Assembly (NCBI GenBank): GCA_017983845.1
Contig: JAGOAO010000017.1
Location: 1 to 40,896 of the forward strand
Source: Sediminibacterium sp.
GTDB taxonomy: Bacteria > Bacteroidota > Bacteroidia > Chitinophagales > Chitinophagaceae
Direction of reading: 5' to 3'
Length of the DNA stretch: 40,896 nt
Shown: positions 1 through 8,364 of the stretch, piece after piece
Numbering within the stretch: position 1 is the first letter of the stretch
How the letters are laid out: every line of letters starts with the position of its first letter
Notes under the pieces: model-generated
The model's input: the letters and a program-made list of their open reading frames with translations, nothing else
What the model was told of the DNA's origin: nothing
The model's database searches: none
Program-made: the position numbers and the translations under genes

Positions 1-676
1 TGGTACAAAGGAAAACCGCACCCAATAACCAGAATCCTTTTGGATAATTGGTTAAAAGATCTATCGCATAATAAGGATTGAATGATTTTAATATTTCCAC
101 ATGTTCAATGACTTGAAAAAAGCCCAACAAAAAAATCATGGAAAACCATACCAACATAATTGGACCAAATGCAAATCCAACAATCTTGGTACCAAAACGT
201 TGAAAGAAAAAGATCAATGAAATGATTGCAATCACAATCCCCACTGTTAGATTATTTCCAGGTACAATAATTTTTTCTAAACCTTTTACCCCGCCCAAAC
301 CTTCAATCGCAGAAGATACAGAGATGGGTGGCGTAATCATACCATCGGCCAAAAGCATTGCTGCACCTATGATTGCTGGAATATAAATCCATTTTACATA
401 ACGTCGAATCAAAGCAAATAAAGAAAAAATTCCTCCTTCCCCTTTATTGTCTGCCCTTAAAGTTAGGAACACATATTTAAAAGTGGTCTGCAAAGTCAGT
501 GTCCAAAATACACAGGAGATGGCTCCGTATACCAATTGTTCTGTAATGACTTTGTGGTTAATGATGGACTTGAACACATAAAGTGGAGAAGTTCCGATAT
601 CGCCGTATATAATACCAAGCGTTACGATTAGACCAGCAACAGAAAGTTTTTGCTGATGCCCTGAATTTTGTACCAT
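1..676 (-). CDS. kup: Kup-family potassium uptake transporter, N-terminal part (runs off window)
   Basis: This is an inner-membrane K+ uptake permease of the KUP/HAK/KT family, probably a K+/H+ symporter. The 225 visible codons start at ATG 676, which has an in-frame stop two codons upstream, and the ORF is still open at base 1. Family hallmarks are clear: GIIYGDIGTSPLYV at residues 21-34 in the first membrane helix, and RADNKGEGG at 74-82 after the second. At least five hydrophobic helices can be followed, at about 9-33, 48-73, 92-115, 140-160 and 165-190. Kup proteins are usually 600-700 residues, so roughly the last two thirds lie outside the window. The upstream gap has only an imperfect -7 box (TAAACTTTG, one base too long). 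The family call is secure; transport specificity is inferred from the family. Confidence 0.95.
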   Translation of the reverse strand, partial: MVQNSGHQQKLSVAGLIVTLGIIYGDIGTSPLYVFKSIINHKVITEQLVYGAISCVFWTLTLQTTFKYVFLTLRADNKGEGGIFSLFALIRRYVKWIYIPAIIGAAMLLADGMITPPISVSSAIEGLGGVKGLEKIIVPGNNLTVGIVIAIISLIFFFQRFGTKIVGFAFGPIMLVWFSMIFLLGFFQVIEHVEILKSFNPYYAIDLLTNYPKGFWLLGAVFLCT

Positions 677-794
677 TGATTAATAATCTAGGCGACAAAG
701 TTTATACATTTTCTGTTCTAAAAAATCAGAATGGGAAAGTATTTTTAAAATTGTTTCCTCAAGTAAAAACCTGGCCATTTAATGGCACTAAAAG

Positions 795-1268
795 CTAAGG
801 CTTGTAAGCACCCCACTTTGCTTCTACCGCTTTAAAACGGAAGTCGAAAATGCCTTGTAACTGTTTCTTTACAAAAAGCACCTGCGCAATGTCCCCTAAA
901 AAGCCCATGGGAATTTTGTAATGGACAATGTCATCCATCTTCACCCCACCCGGCACTGCTTTAAAATGGTGCTGATGGTGCCACATCGTATAGGGTCCAA
1001 AACGTTGCTCGTCCACAAAATAGGCGCCTTCCACCACATGGGTAATCTCGGTCATCCAATACAAAGGGATCCCCAACATTGGGCTAACGGTGTATTCAAT
1101 CACTTGACCAGGATACATTTTGTCTCCATGAAATTTGCTAATAATATTGAATCCCATTTTAGCAGGGGTAATTTTAGCCAAATTCGCTGGGCTACTAAAA
1201 AAATCCCAGGCTTCGTTTAGGCTAATTGGGATAAATTGCTCGGTGTGGATGGTATAAACTTTAGACAT
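795..1268 (-). CDS. SRPBCC-family ligand-binding/cyclase-like protein
   Basis: A 157-residue cytosolic protein with the layout of the START/polyketide-cyclase-like SRPBCC fold. An N-terminal strand (YTIHTEQFIPIS) is followed by a helix with the AWDFFSSPANLAKITP pattern at about 20-35, typical of this group, and by alternating strands and a long C-terminal helix ending FRFKAVE. There is no signal peptide and no catalytic motif. Members bind hydrophobic ligands or act as cyclases or dehydratases; related domains are fused to YfcH-type epimerases. The substrate here is unknown. The gene is divergent from the helicase at 1335 and separated from kup by 118 bp, so it may be monocistronic. Fold confidence is good, function low. 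Confidence 0.8.
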   Translation of the reverse strand: MSKVYTIHTEQFIPISLNEAWDFFSSPANLAKITPAKMGFNIISKFHGDKMYPGQVIEYTVSPMLGIPLYWMTEITHVVEGAYFVDEQRFGPYTMWHHQHHFKAVPGGVKMDDIVHYKIPMGFLGDIAQVLFVKKQLQGIFDFRFKAVEAKWGAYKP

Positions 1269-1334
1269 ACTTTAATAACAATGCTTTTGCCATTTTGTTG
1301 TATGAAATCCCCACAAAGCCATTAATTTTAACCC

Positions 1335-4300
1335 ATGATTAGTAAAGCAGATCAGCAGTTGGCATTTGATAAAGTATACCAAGGCTTAAACGAAGCACAA
1401 AAAAAGGCAGTAGACACCATTGAGGGACCTGTTATGGTCATTGCCGGACCAGGCACTGGAAAGACACAGATTCTAGGCGCAAGAATTGGGAAAATTTTAT
1501 TGGAGACGGATACCGCACCTGAAAATATTTTATGCCTTACTTATACCGACGCAGGAGCCATTGCGATGCGCAAGAGATTGATGGATTTTATTGGCACAGC
1601 TGCCTACAAAGTGACGATTGCCACATTCCACTCTTTCTGTAACGACATCATTCAAGACAATTTATCCCTATTTGAAAAGCCAAGTTTGGATCCCATTTCT
1701 GAATTGGAAAAAATTGCTTTACTCAAAGAACTCATCGACCAATTTGACAAAACCAATCCGTTAAAAAGATTCAAGGGAGATGTCTATTATGAAATGAACA
1801 ATTTAAGCAAGTTGTTTAGTACTATGAAGAAGGAAGGATGGGATGTAACTTATTTAACAGCACAAATAGACCAATACATTCAAGACATTCCTTTTAGAGA
1901 TGAGTTTGTGTACAAAAGAAAATACAAGCAGTTTGAAGCTGGCGCACTTAAACAAGGACTGGTAGACGACGCGATAGAAAAAATGGGTAAACTCAAAGCA
2001 GCTGTGGCTGCTTTTGACCAATACCAAGGGCTCATGAAAAAACATGGCCGTTATGATTTTGATGATATGATCAATTGGGTCATTGGCGCCTTCAAAGAAA
2101 ATAAAAACTTACTAGCCCAATACCAGGAACGTTTCCTGTATATTTTAGTGGATGAGTTCCAAGATACAAGTGGAACGCAGAACGAGCTGGTGCAGTTATT
2201 GGCAAGCTATTGGGAACAGCCTAACTTATTTGTAGTGGGAGATGACGACCAAAGTATTTTTAGATTCCAAGGAGCCAATGTCGAAAATATGTTGCACTTT
2301 CAAATGCAATTCAAGGACGATATTGTCAATATTGTTTTAGAGAATAACTATCGATCTACGCAGCCCATCTTGGATGCCTCTACACAGGTGATCAATCAGA
2401 ATCAAGAAAGGTTAATTAATAAGATTCCTGGTTTATCAAAAAATTTGATTGCTTCCCTTCCAGAAAATCAGGCATTGAATATTGCTCCGTCCATCTTACA
2501 ATACAACGATCCACAGGAGGAAATGATGGATGTCACGGAGCAAATTGCGGCATTGATTACTTCTGGCACTGCCCCTAAAGAGATTGCCGTATTGTATAAG
2601 GAACACAAATACGGAACTGAAATTGCCCATTTTTTACAGCAAAAAAACATTCCAATTTATAGTCGACGCACTGCGAACCTCTTTGATCAAATACTAATTC
2701 AACAGATTTTAAAAGTATTGGATTACCTGGCCTGCGAATGGGACCAACCTAACGAAGGGGCCAATTTATTATTTGAGATATTACATTTTAAATGGTGGCA
2801 GATCTCACCGATTACCATTGCAACTTTAACAGTAGAAGCCAATCAATTAAAATACGGCGCTCCAGAAAATAGCTTCAGAAAAGTATTGGTAGACAAGACC
2901 CAAGAAGTACAAACAGATTTGTTTTCAAAAGGCGGGCTAGAGCAGGTAGCGAAAGCGGTAAAAGTATTGGAAGATTTAATTGGGCAAATACCCAATGTAA
3001 CTTTAGTGAATTTAGTAGAGCAGATTTTACAAAAAACAGGCATCATCCAATCCATATTACAAAGTGACGAGAAAGCTGCTTCCTTGGATATGGTGACTTC
3101 CTTTTTTGATTTCATTAAGGAAGAAACGCATCGCAAGCCAAGTTTGCATCTTAAAGAATTGGTAGACATGTTCCGTTTGATGAAGCGCGAAGACATCCGC
3201 CTACCCTTGCCTATCACCACTGGGTCGGATGCGGGCGTAAACTTGTTGACCACCCATGGAAGTAAGGGCCTTGAATATACCCATGTGTTTTTAGCGGGGA
3301 CCAATGCAGCTTATTGGGAGAAAAAAAGATCCACTGCATCTGCAGGATACAGTTTACCTGATACAGTGTTGAGTAGTTTAGAAAAAGCAGATGATAAAGA
3401 AGAATTGAGAAGATTGTTTTATGTGGCCATCACTAGAGCAAAAAAACATTTGACTATTTCTTATAGCAAGTACAAATCAGACGGCAAAGAAATTGAACCA
3501 AGTCAGTTCTTAATTGAATTGGTGCAAGGCAATGACGGTCTTATTCAAGACAGACAGTTAACAGATGCAGTTAAAATGCAGTACAAATTACTGCGCCTAG
3601 AAACCACATTACAACCAGCAATTGCACAATTAGAAGCAGATTTTATCCAGCCGAAATTGGAGAAGTTTGCCATGAATGTGACTGCATTGAATAATTACTT
3701 AAAATGCCCATTGCATTTTTACTACAATAGTTTAATCCGCGTACCTTCTGGAAAATCAGAAGCCACCACATTTGGTTCTGCAATACACGATACATTGAAC
3801 AAGTTATTTACTAAAATGCAAAATGGAGGTAATGTATTTCCAGACAAGCAAACCTTAGTAGAAGATTTTGAATTTTACATGAAAAGGCATCGTGAGGCTT
3901 TCACCCAACAAGAGTTTAAAGACCGATTGGATTTAGGTGGTACTGTTTTAATCAACTACTACGATTTTTATGTGCAAGATTGGAATAAGATCGTCACCAC
4001 CGAATATAGAATTAACAATGTAGTAGTCAATGACATCCCACTTAAAGGTGCAATTGATAAAATTGAATTCAATGGCAAAGAAGTAGTGGTGATTGATTAT
4101 AAAACGGGCAATATCGAAAACGCAAGAGAGAAATTAAAAGGGCCAAACGAAAAAAATCCAAATGGTGGTGATTATTGGAGACAGGCTGTGTTTTATAAAA
4201 TCCTTTTAAAACATCATCCAAAAAACTGGCAGGTATCCAGTGCTGAATTTGATTTTGTGGAGCCCAATAAGAAAAAAGCATTCGAAAAAATTGCCATTGA

Positions 4301-4472
4301 AATCACCGATGCAGATATGACCACTGTGAATCAGCAGATTCAAATGGTTTGGGCGAAAATACAACAGAAGGACTTTTATACTGGCTGTGGCAAAGAAGAT
4401 TGCCATTGGTGCAATTTTGTAAAAAACAACGAACTCGCTGTTGCTTTACATGCCCTAGAGGAAGAAATTTAA
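1335..4472 (+). CDS. UvrD/PcrA-type superfamily 1 helicase fused to PD-(D/E)XK nuclease with probable Fe-S cluster
   Basis: A 1045-residue DNA repair helicase-nuclease. The SF1A motifs are in order: Q-motif region (LNEAQKKAV, 18-26), Walker A AGPGTGKT (37-44), Walker B VDEFQDT (272-278), motif III GDDDQS (302-307), motif V (TTHGSKGLEY) and motif VI (RRLFYVAITRAKKHL). The last 260 or so residues form a RecB-type nuclease with D908 and D921-Y-K923 as the metal/catalytic triad region. Cys791 before the nuclease and Cys1018, Cys1023 and Cys1026 after it match the 'one Cys plus three Cys' staple that holds a 4Fe-4S cluster in AddB and Cas4 nucleases. This resembles AddA/AdnA-like end-processing enzymes, but no AddB partner gene is adjacent. 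It likely starts an operon with the lipoprotein (16-bp gap) and recR. Confidence 0.93.
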   Translation: MISKADQQLAFDKVYQGLNEAQKKAVDTIEGPVMVIAGPGTGKTQILGARIGKILLETDTAPENILCLTYTDAGAIAMRKRLMDFIGTAAYKVTIATFHSFCNDIIQDNLSLFEKPSLDPISELEKIALLKELIDQFDKTNPLKRFKGDVYYEMNNLSKLFSTMKKEGWDVTYLTAQIDQYIQDIPFRDEFVYKRKYKQFEAGALKQGLVDDAIEKMGKLKAAVAAFDQYQGLMKKHGRYDFDDMINWVIGAFKENKNLLAQYQERFLYILVDEFQDTSGTQNELVQLLASYWEQPNLFVVGDDDQSIFRFQGANVENMLHFQMQFKDDIVNIVLENNYRSTQPILDASTQVINQNQERLINKIPGLSKNLIASLPENQALNIAPSILQYNDPQEEMMDVTEQIAALITSGTAPKEIAVLYKEHKYGTEIAHFLQQKNIPIYSRRTANLFDQILIQQILKVLDYLACEWDQPNEGANLLFEILHFKWWQISPITIATLTVEANQLKYGAPENSFRKVLVDKTQEVQTDLFSKGGLEQVAKAVKVLEDLIGQIPNVTLVNLVEQILQKTGIIQSILQSDEKAASLDMVTSFFDFIKEETHRKPSLHLKELVDMFRLMKREDIRLPLPITTGSDAGVNLLTTHGSKGLEYTHVFLAGTNAAYWEKKRSTASAGYSLPDTVLSSLEKADDKEELRRLFYVAITRAKKHLTISYSKYKSDGKEIEPSQFLIELVQGNDGLIQDRQLTDAVKMQYKLLRLETTLQPAIAQLEADFIQPKLEKFAMNVTALNNYLKCPLHFYYNSLIRVPSGKSEATTFGSAIHDTLNKLFTKMQNGGNVFPDKQTLVEDFEFYMKRHREAFTQQEFKDRLDLGGTVLINYYDFYVQDWNKIVTTEYRINNVVVNDIPLKGAIDKIEFNGKEVVVIDYKTGNIENAREKLKGPNEKNPNGGDYWRQAVFYKILLKHHPKNWQVSSAEFDFVEPNKKKAFEKIAIEITDADMTTVNQQIQMVWAKIQQKDFYTGCGKEDCHWCNFVKNNELAVALHALEEEI

Positions 4473-4488
4473 CTAAGTTTGCAATCGT

Positions 4489-5904
4489 ATGATCCGATCA
4501 AAAATTATTTCAAGCTTTTTGCTTAGCTGTGTCGCAGCATTTGCACTCCTTCAAATGGGCGGCTGTGCCAATATTGTACCCCCTTCTGGCGGACCAAGAG
4601 ACAGCATCCCTCCTTATGCAGTATATGCCAAACCAAAGGATTCAAGCACACAGATAGCCCCTAAGGAAATTTTAATCAGCTTCAACGAATACATTACCAC
4701 CAATGCAATGCAAGAGCAATTGATTGTTTCTCCTAATATCAAGAACAATCCGTTGATAGACCAAAGATTGAATATGTTGCGTATACGTTTATCGGATAGT
4801 TTAAATGCCAACACCACTTATTCATTTCAATTCGGCAATGCGGTGAGAGATGTCAACGAAGGAAATATTGCAACCAATTTCACTTATGTATTTAGTACTG
4901 GAGATCGTATTGACACAGGCAAACTATATGGCAAAGTTGTATTGGCTGAAACAGGTTTAGTGGACAGCAGTTTAATTGTTGTTTTGCATGCCACAGAAAA
5001 TGATTCCGCTATATTTAAGGACAAGCCACTTTATTACACCCGATTGAATGGTCAAGGTAAATTTGAATTCAATTTCTTACCTGCAAAAGACTTTAATATC
5101 TATATTGTTCCAAACGATTATACCAAGCGCTACGACGATTCGACTAAATTATTTGCCTTTTATAACCGCAGCGTGAATGCGCATCAAAACAAGGACAGTA
5201 TTCAGTTGTATGCTTTTGAAGCTGCGCCTAAAATGGCTAAAAAACCATCCAGTACCCTAAGCGTAAAGAACGCTAAAAGACAATCCCCTTCTTTAAAATA
5301 CTTAAGCAATTTAGAAGGCAAAGAAAAAGATATTTTAAGCCCATTGGTATTGAATTTTGAAACGCCTATTCGCTTGAATGATAGTTTCCCTATCCAAATC
5401 ACAGATACCAATTTAGTGCAACATGAAGGCTTAATAGCTACAGTGCATCCAAAACAAAACAAACAAATTGAAATCAGCTTTCCATGGGAAGCCAATACCG
5501 ACTACAAATTCATCCTGCCACAAAAAGCAATACAAGATAGCCTTGCAAATATTTTAGTAAAGACAGATACCATCCGTTTTAAAACCAAGTCTGAATCAAG
5601 TTATGGTACAGCAATTATAAGAATCAACGGATTCCAACAATTTGAACATCCTGTTTTGTTATTGACACAGGACCAAAAAGTAAAATTCAGTTATCCCATT
5701 ACTCAAAACATATTGCGTATTCCCTTGTTACCTCCAGGTGATTACCAATTAAAATTATTGACTGACAAGAATCAGAATGGGGTGTGGGATACCGGCAAAT
5801 TCATTGGTGCTGCACTGCAACCAGAGCTCGTACGCAACTTAAATTTAATTTTAAATATTAGGTCTGATTGGGATAATGAAATGAACCTCATTTTAAAACC
5901 CTAA
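4489..5904 (+). CDS. Ig-like domain lipoprotein (Bacteroidota conserved family)
   Basis: A 471-residue predicted lipoprotein. A hydrophobic signal sequence ends in MGGC with lipidation at Cys26, immediately followed by the conserved [15 protein letters not shown] segment seen in many Bacteroidota homologues. Residues of about 45-140 form an SbsA/Big-type immunoglobulin-like strand domain (pattern I-x-I-x-F-x-E-Y, then [15 protein letters not shown] and F-x-F-G-N-A-V-x-D), and a second such domain lies at about 280-370. The C-terminus contains a [11 protein letters not shown] turn, an acidic pattern that could bind calcium. It probably sits in the outer membrane or periplasm; its role is unknown. 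It lies between the helicase-nuclease and recR with gaps of 16 and 19 bp, so co-transcription is likely although a functional link is not obvious. Confidence 0.85.
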   Translation: MIRSKIISSFLLSCVAAFALLQMGGCANIVPPSGGPRDSIPPYAVYAKPKDSSTQIAPKEILISFNEYITTNAMQEQLIVSPNIKNNPLIDQRLNMLRIRLSDSLNANTTYSFQFGNAVRDVNEGNIATNFTYVFSTGDRIDTGKLYGKVVLAETGLVDSSLIVVLHATENDSAIFKDKPLYYTRLNGQGKFEFNFLPAKDFNIYIVPNDYTKRYDDSTKLFAFYNRSVNAHQNKDSIQLYAFEAAPKMAKKPSSTLSVKNAKRQSPSLKYLSNLEGKEKDILSPLVLNFETPIRLNDSFPIQITDTNLVQHEGLIATVHPKQNKQIEISFPWEANTDYKFILPQKAIQDSLANILVKTDTIRFKTKSESSYGTAIIRINGFQQFEHPVLLLTQDQKVKFSYPITQNILRIPLLPPGDYQLKLLTDKNQNGVWDTGKFIGAALQPELVRNLNLILNIRSDWDNEMNLILKP

Positions 5905-5923
5905 TTTCGCATTTTACAATTGT

Positions 5924-6538
5924 ATGCAACTACCTTCCTCTTTACTTGAAAACGCTGTAGCAGAATTTTCCAAACTTCCGGGTATTGGAAAAAAAACTGC
6001 ATTGCGCTTGGTACTGCATTTGTTAAAACAAGAGGAATCCACTACGACCCATTTTAGTGAGGCCATCGTTAAAATGCGCAAGGAGATTCAATTTTGTAAA
6101 AACTGCTACAATATCAGTGATGGCCCAATTTGTTCCATCTGTTCAAACGCATCAAGATCCAAAGAAACCATTTGTGTGGTGGAAAACATTAGAGATGTCA
6201 TTGCCATTGAAAATACCAGTCAATACCATGGTACTTACCATGTATTAGGCGGAATCATTTCTCCTTTAGACGGTATTGGTCCTGAACAATTGACCATTGA
6301 ATCTTTGATGGAACGTATCCAAAAGGACAAAGTAACAGAATTGATATTTGCTTTAAATCCTACCATACAAGGCGATACCACCATCTATTATATTCAAAAG
6401 AAAATGGCCGGCAATGCTTGTAAAGTAACCACCATTGCAAGAGGTATTGCATTTGGAGGGGAATTGGAATACGCCGACGAAATGACTTTAGGAAAAAGTA
6501 TCTCCAACCGACAGCCGATTCAACAATATATCAAGTAG
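5924..6538 (+). CDS. recR: Recombination mediator RecR
   Basis: RecR acts with RecF/RecO in gap repair, helping load RecA on SSB-coated single-stranded DNA. The 204 residues cover the complete family length. They show a helix-hairpin-helix ([12 protein letters not shown], 18-29), a four-cysteine zinc finger (Cys58, Cys61, Cys70, Cys73), a Toprim domain starting at ICVVEN (83-88), and a C-terminal Walker-B-like region ([14 protein letters not shown]). The start at 5924 gives the standard N-terminus [12 protein letters not shown]. The gene closes the helicase / lipoprotein / recR run and shares a DNA-repair theme with the helicase-nuclease. The next gene has its own promoter. Confidence 0.97.
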   Translation: MQLPSSLLENAVAEFSKLPGIGKKTALRLVLHLLKQEESTTTHFSEAIVKMRKEIQFCKNCYNISDGPICSICSNASRSKETICVVENIRDVIAIENTSQYHGTYHVLGGIISPLDGIGPEQLTIESLMERIQKDKVTELIFALNPTIQGDTTIYYIQKKMAGNACKVTTIARGIAFGGELEYADEMTLGKSISNRQPIQQYIK

Positions 6539-6571
6539 ATTGTTATTATCTAGCCCAGCTTTTTCGAAATA

Positions 6572-6603
6572 TTTGTTGATTTAAACCGGAAACACTAATT
6601 TTG
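6572..6603 (+). promoter_or_regulatory. Bacteroidota-type promoter for the YceI gene
   Basis: A TTTG at 6572-6575 and a TAATTTTG at 6596-6603 are separated by exactly 20 nt. This matches the Bacteroidota primary sigma consensus (-33 TTTG, -7 TAnnTTTG). Transcription would start near 6610, giving a leader of about 12 nt before the ATG at 6622. It is the most complete match to the consensus in the window. Confidence 0.75.
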
Positions 6604-6621
6604 ATGTTTAAACATTGATTT

Positions 6622-7155
6622 ATGAAAACAAGATTCATTGCTTTATTGATCGGAAGTTTTGCGCTTTTACAAGTGCAAGCTCAAAAAGTGTATAGTACAA
6701 AAGCGGCTACAGTTCGATTCATCGCGGTGGATGATAAAGACATTGACGCTACCAATACCAAAGCGGTTAGTCGCCTAGAACCCAATGGCAAATTGAGTTT
6801 CATCATGCTCATGAAAGACTTTAGTTTCGATATGGAAACCATGCAGGAGCATTTTAACGAAGAATATGTAGAGTCAGATAAATTCCCTCGTGGATTTTTT
6901 AATGGACAAATCACCAATATTAAATCGGTGAATTTCGCAAAAGATGGCAAATACCCAGTCATAGTAAAGGGCAATATGCAAGTGCATGGTGTCAATAAGG
7001 CCATCCAAACCAATGGCGTCATTGAAATTGTGAAAGGATTGCCTAAGGCTACCGCTAAATTTACGGTAACCTTAAAGGATTTTGGGATTGGAGGCTTACT
7101 CATTAAAATGGTAGCCGACAAAGTAGACATTGAAGTGGTTGCGAGCTATCAATAA
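6622..7155 (+). CDS. YceI-family periplasmic protein
   Basis: A 177-residue secreted protein with a Sec signal peptide (MKTRFIALLIGSFALLQVQAQ, cleavage after about residue 20). The mature part is a YceI-type lipocalin-like beta barrel, a family known to bind polyisoprenoids such as ubiquinone-8 or related lipids. Supporting patterns are FSFDMETMQEHFNEEY (a helix with the usual F-x-x-x-x-M-x-x-H-F-N-E-x-Y spacing), KFPRGFFNGQI, and the strand pair KGNMQVHGVNK, characteristic of YceI. It has its own promoter and is followed by the promoter of metH, so it is probably monocistronic. The ligand is not predictable from sequence. Confidence 0.88.
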   Translation: MKTRFIALLIGSFALLQVQAQKVYSTKAATVRFIAVDDKDIDATNTKAVSRLEPNGKLSFIMLMKDFSFDMETMQEHFNEEYVESDKFPRGFFNGQITNIKSVNFAKDGKYPVIVKGNMQVHGVNKAIQTNGVIEIVKGLPKATAKFTVTLKDFGIGGLLIKMVADKVDIEVVASYQ

Positions 7156-7177
7156 AGGCCCCAATAAGCTTTAACTA

Positions 7178-7185
7178 TAATTTTG
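7178..7185 (+). promoter_or_regulatory. -7 promoter box of the metH transcript
   Basis: TAATTTTG fits the Bacteroidota -7 consensus TAnnTTTG. No good -33 TTG lies at the right distance, so the promoter may be weak or activator-dependent. Transcription from here would begin near 7190, at the base of the first leader hairpin, about 155 nt upstream of the metH start codon. Confidence 0.6.
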
Positions 7186-7187
7186 GA

Positions 7188-7346
7188 GGACAGTTCATAC
7201 TGCCTTACCTTTGCTGCGCAACAGCAGGAGGATTTGTTTATTGTTCAACCTGCCATCCGAAAGGAGAAAAGAACTAATAAACGGTACACTTATCGCCCCC
7301 CTACTTCTTTTCCATTTGGATGCTGCATCAATTTTAATGTAGTATT
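7188..7346 (+). ncRNA. Structured 5' leader of metH, candidate riboswitch of unassigned class
   Basis: Several pairings can be read directly. Hairpin A is 7188-7204 (CAGT/ACTG with a GG/CC extension and one bulged A). Hairpin B is 7208-7231 (TGCTG 7212-7216 with CAGCA 7222-7226, loop CGCAA, extended by CCT/AGG). Hairpin C is 7236-7282 (GTTTATT with AATAAAC, then GTTC with GAAC after one bulged U), with an inner TCC-GAAA-GGA hairpin at 7256-7265. GCAGG at 7224-7228 can also pair with CCTGC at 7249-7253 in the internal loop of hairpin C. CAGCA at 7222-7226 can alternatively pair with TGCTG at 7321-7325, close to the start codon at 7347. I see neither a B12 box nor a SAM-I core. Its position ahead of cobalamin- and folate-dependent methionine synthase makes a metabolite sensor plausible; this is inference from hand-drawn pairing. 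Confidence 0.5.
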
Positions 7347-8360
7347 ATGTCAATTAAAGCAGCTTTACAAGAAAGAATTTTAGTCATTGATGGCGCCATG
7401 GGCACCATGATTCAACGTCATAAATTAACGGAAGAAGATTACCGTGGAACAAGATTTGCCAATTGGCATTCTGACGTAAAAGGAAACAACGACCTTTTAT
7501 GCATTACCCAACCTGCCATCATTACTGGCATTCATTTACAATATTTAGAAGCAGGTGCGGATATAATTGAAACCAATACATTCAGCAGTACTTCTATTGC
7601 CATGGCAGATTATGATATGCAGGAATTGGCCTACGAATTAAACGTAGCTGCCGCAAAATGTGTGCGCGATGCCATTGAGCAATACAAAGCAAAACATCCG
7701 AATAGCCCAGAAAAATTTATTGCAGGATCAATAGGTCCTTTGAATAAAACATTAAGTCTTTCTCCTGATGTAAACAACCCAGGATACCGCGCAGTTAGTT
7801 TTGACGAAGTAGTGGTTGCTTATACAGAACAAATTCGTGGATTGGTGGACGGAGGCGTAGATGTCTTATTAGTAGAAACCATTTTTGATACACTCAATGC
7901 CAAAGCGGCCATCTTTGCGATCAAAGAATATTTTAGAAAAATAGGTCAACCAGAATTGCCTATCATGATTAGCGGCACCATCACAGATGCATCTGGAAGA
8001 ACTTTAAGTGGACAAACATTAGAAGCATTTTATACTTCTGTAGCGCATGCTAAACCATTGAGTGTTGGCTTAAACTGTGCATTAGGAGCTCAGGAAATGC
8101 GTTCACATATTGAGGAACTTGCACAAATTGCCACTTGCTATACATCGGCTTATCCAAATGCTGGATTACCTAATGCTATGGGAGAATATGACGAAGCACC
8201 GCACCAAACAGCACACTTTATTGAAGAGTGGGCAAAAAATAAATTTGTAAATATTGTGGGTGGATGTTGTGGCACCACACCCGACCATATCAAACATATG
8301 GCGGACCATGTGCGTACAATACAACCAAGAACTTTACCCATTGTAGACAAAACTATCTAA
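7347..8360 (+). CDS. metH: Methionine synthase, homocysteine-binding half (split MetH, N-terminal)
   Basis: This 337-residue protein is the zinc/homocysteine S-methyltransferase module of cobalamin-dependent methionine synthase. The N-terminal pattern [20 protein letters not shown] and the zinc ligands Cys244 (LNCALG) and Cys307-Cys308 (GGCCGT) are present, forming the (beta/alpha)8 barrel that activates homocysteine thiolate. It ends naturally after the barrel, and the remaining modules are in the next ORF, 4 nt downstream in another frame. Split metH is common in Bacteroidota, so this is not read as a frameshift: the break falls at a domain boundary and the downstream ORF has its own ATG. 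Expression is probably controlled through the structured leader. Confidence 0.95.
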   Translation: MSIKAALQERILVIDGAMGTMIQRHKLTEEDYRGTRFANWHSDVKGNNDLLCITQPAIITGIHLQYLEAGADIIETNTFSSTSIAMADYDMQELAYELNVAAAKCVRDAIEQYKAKHPNSPEKFIAGSIGPLNKTLSLSPDVNNPGYRAVSFDEVVVAYTEQIRGLVDGGVDVLLVETIFDTLNAKAAIFAIKEYFRKIGQPELPIMISGTITDASGRTLSGQTLEAFYTSVAHAKPLSVGLNCALGAQEMRSHIEELAQIATCYTSAYPNAGLPNAMGEYDEAPHQTAHFIEEWAKNKFVNIVGGCCGTTPDHIKHMADHVRTIQPRTLPIVDKTI

Positions 8361-8364
8361 GATT

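Noticed and set aside
921..1220. 99-codon ORF opposite the SRPBCC gene
   Set aside because: Lies entirely within the coding region on the other strand and resembles no family.
7188..7346. Known SAM-I, SAM-II or cobalamin riboswitch ahead of metH
   Set aside because: The SAM-I core, SAM-II pseudoknot and B12 box were looked for by eye and not found; GCAGGAGG at 7224-7231 only superficially resembles part of the B12 box. Kept as unassigned.
7183..7383. 66-codon ORF from a TTG overlapping the start of metH
   Set aside because: It starts within the -7 box, its sequence follows the RNA hairpins of the leader, and it overlaps metH in another frame; no protein-like pattern.
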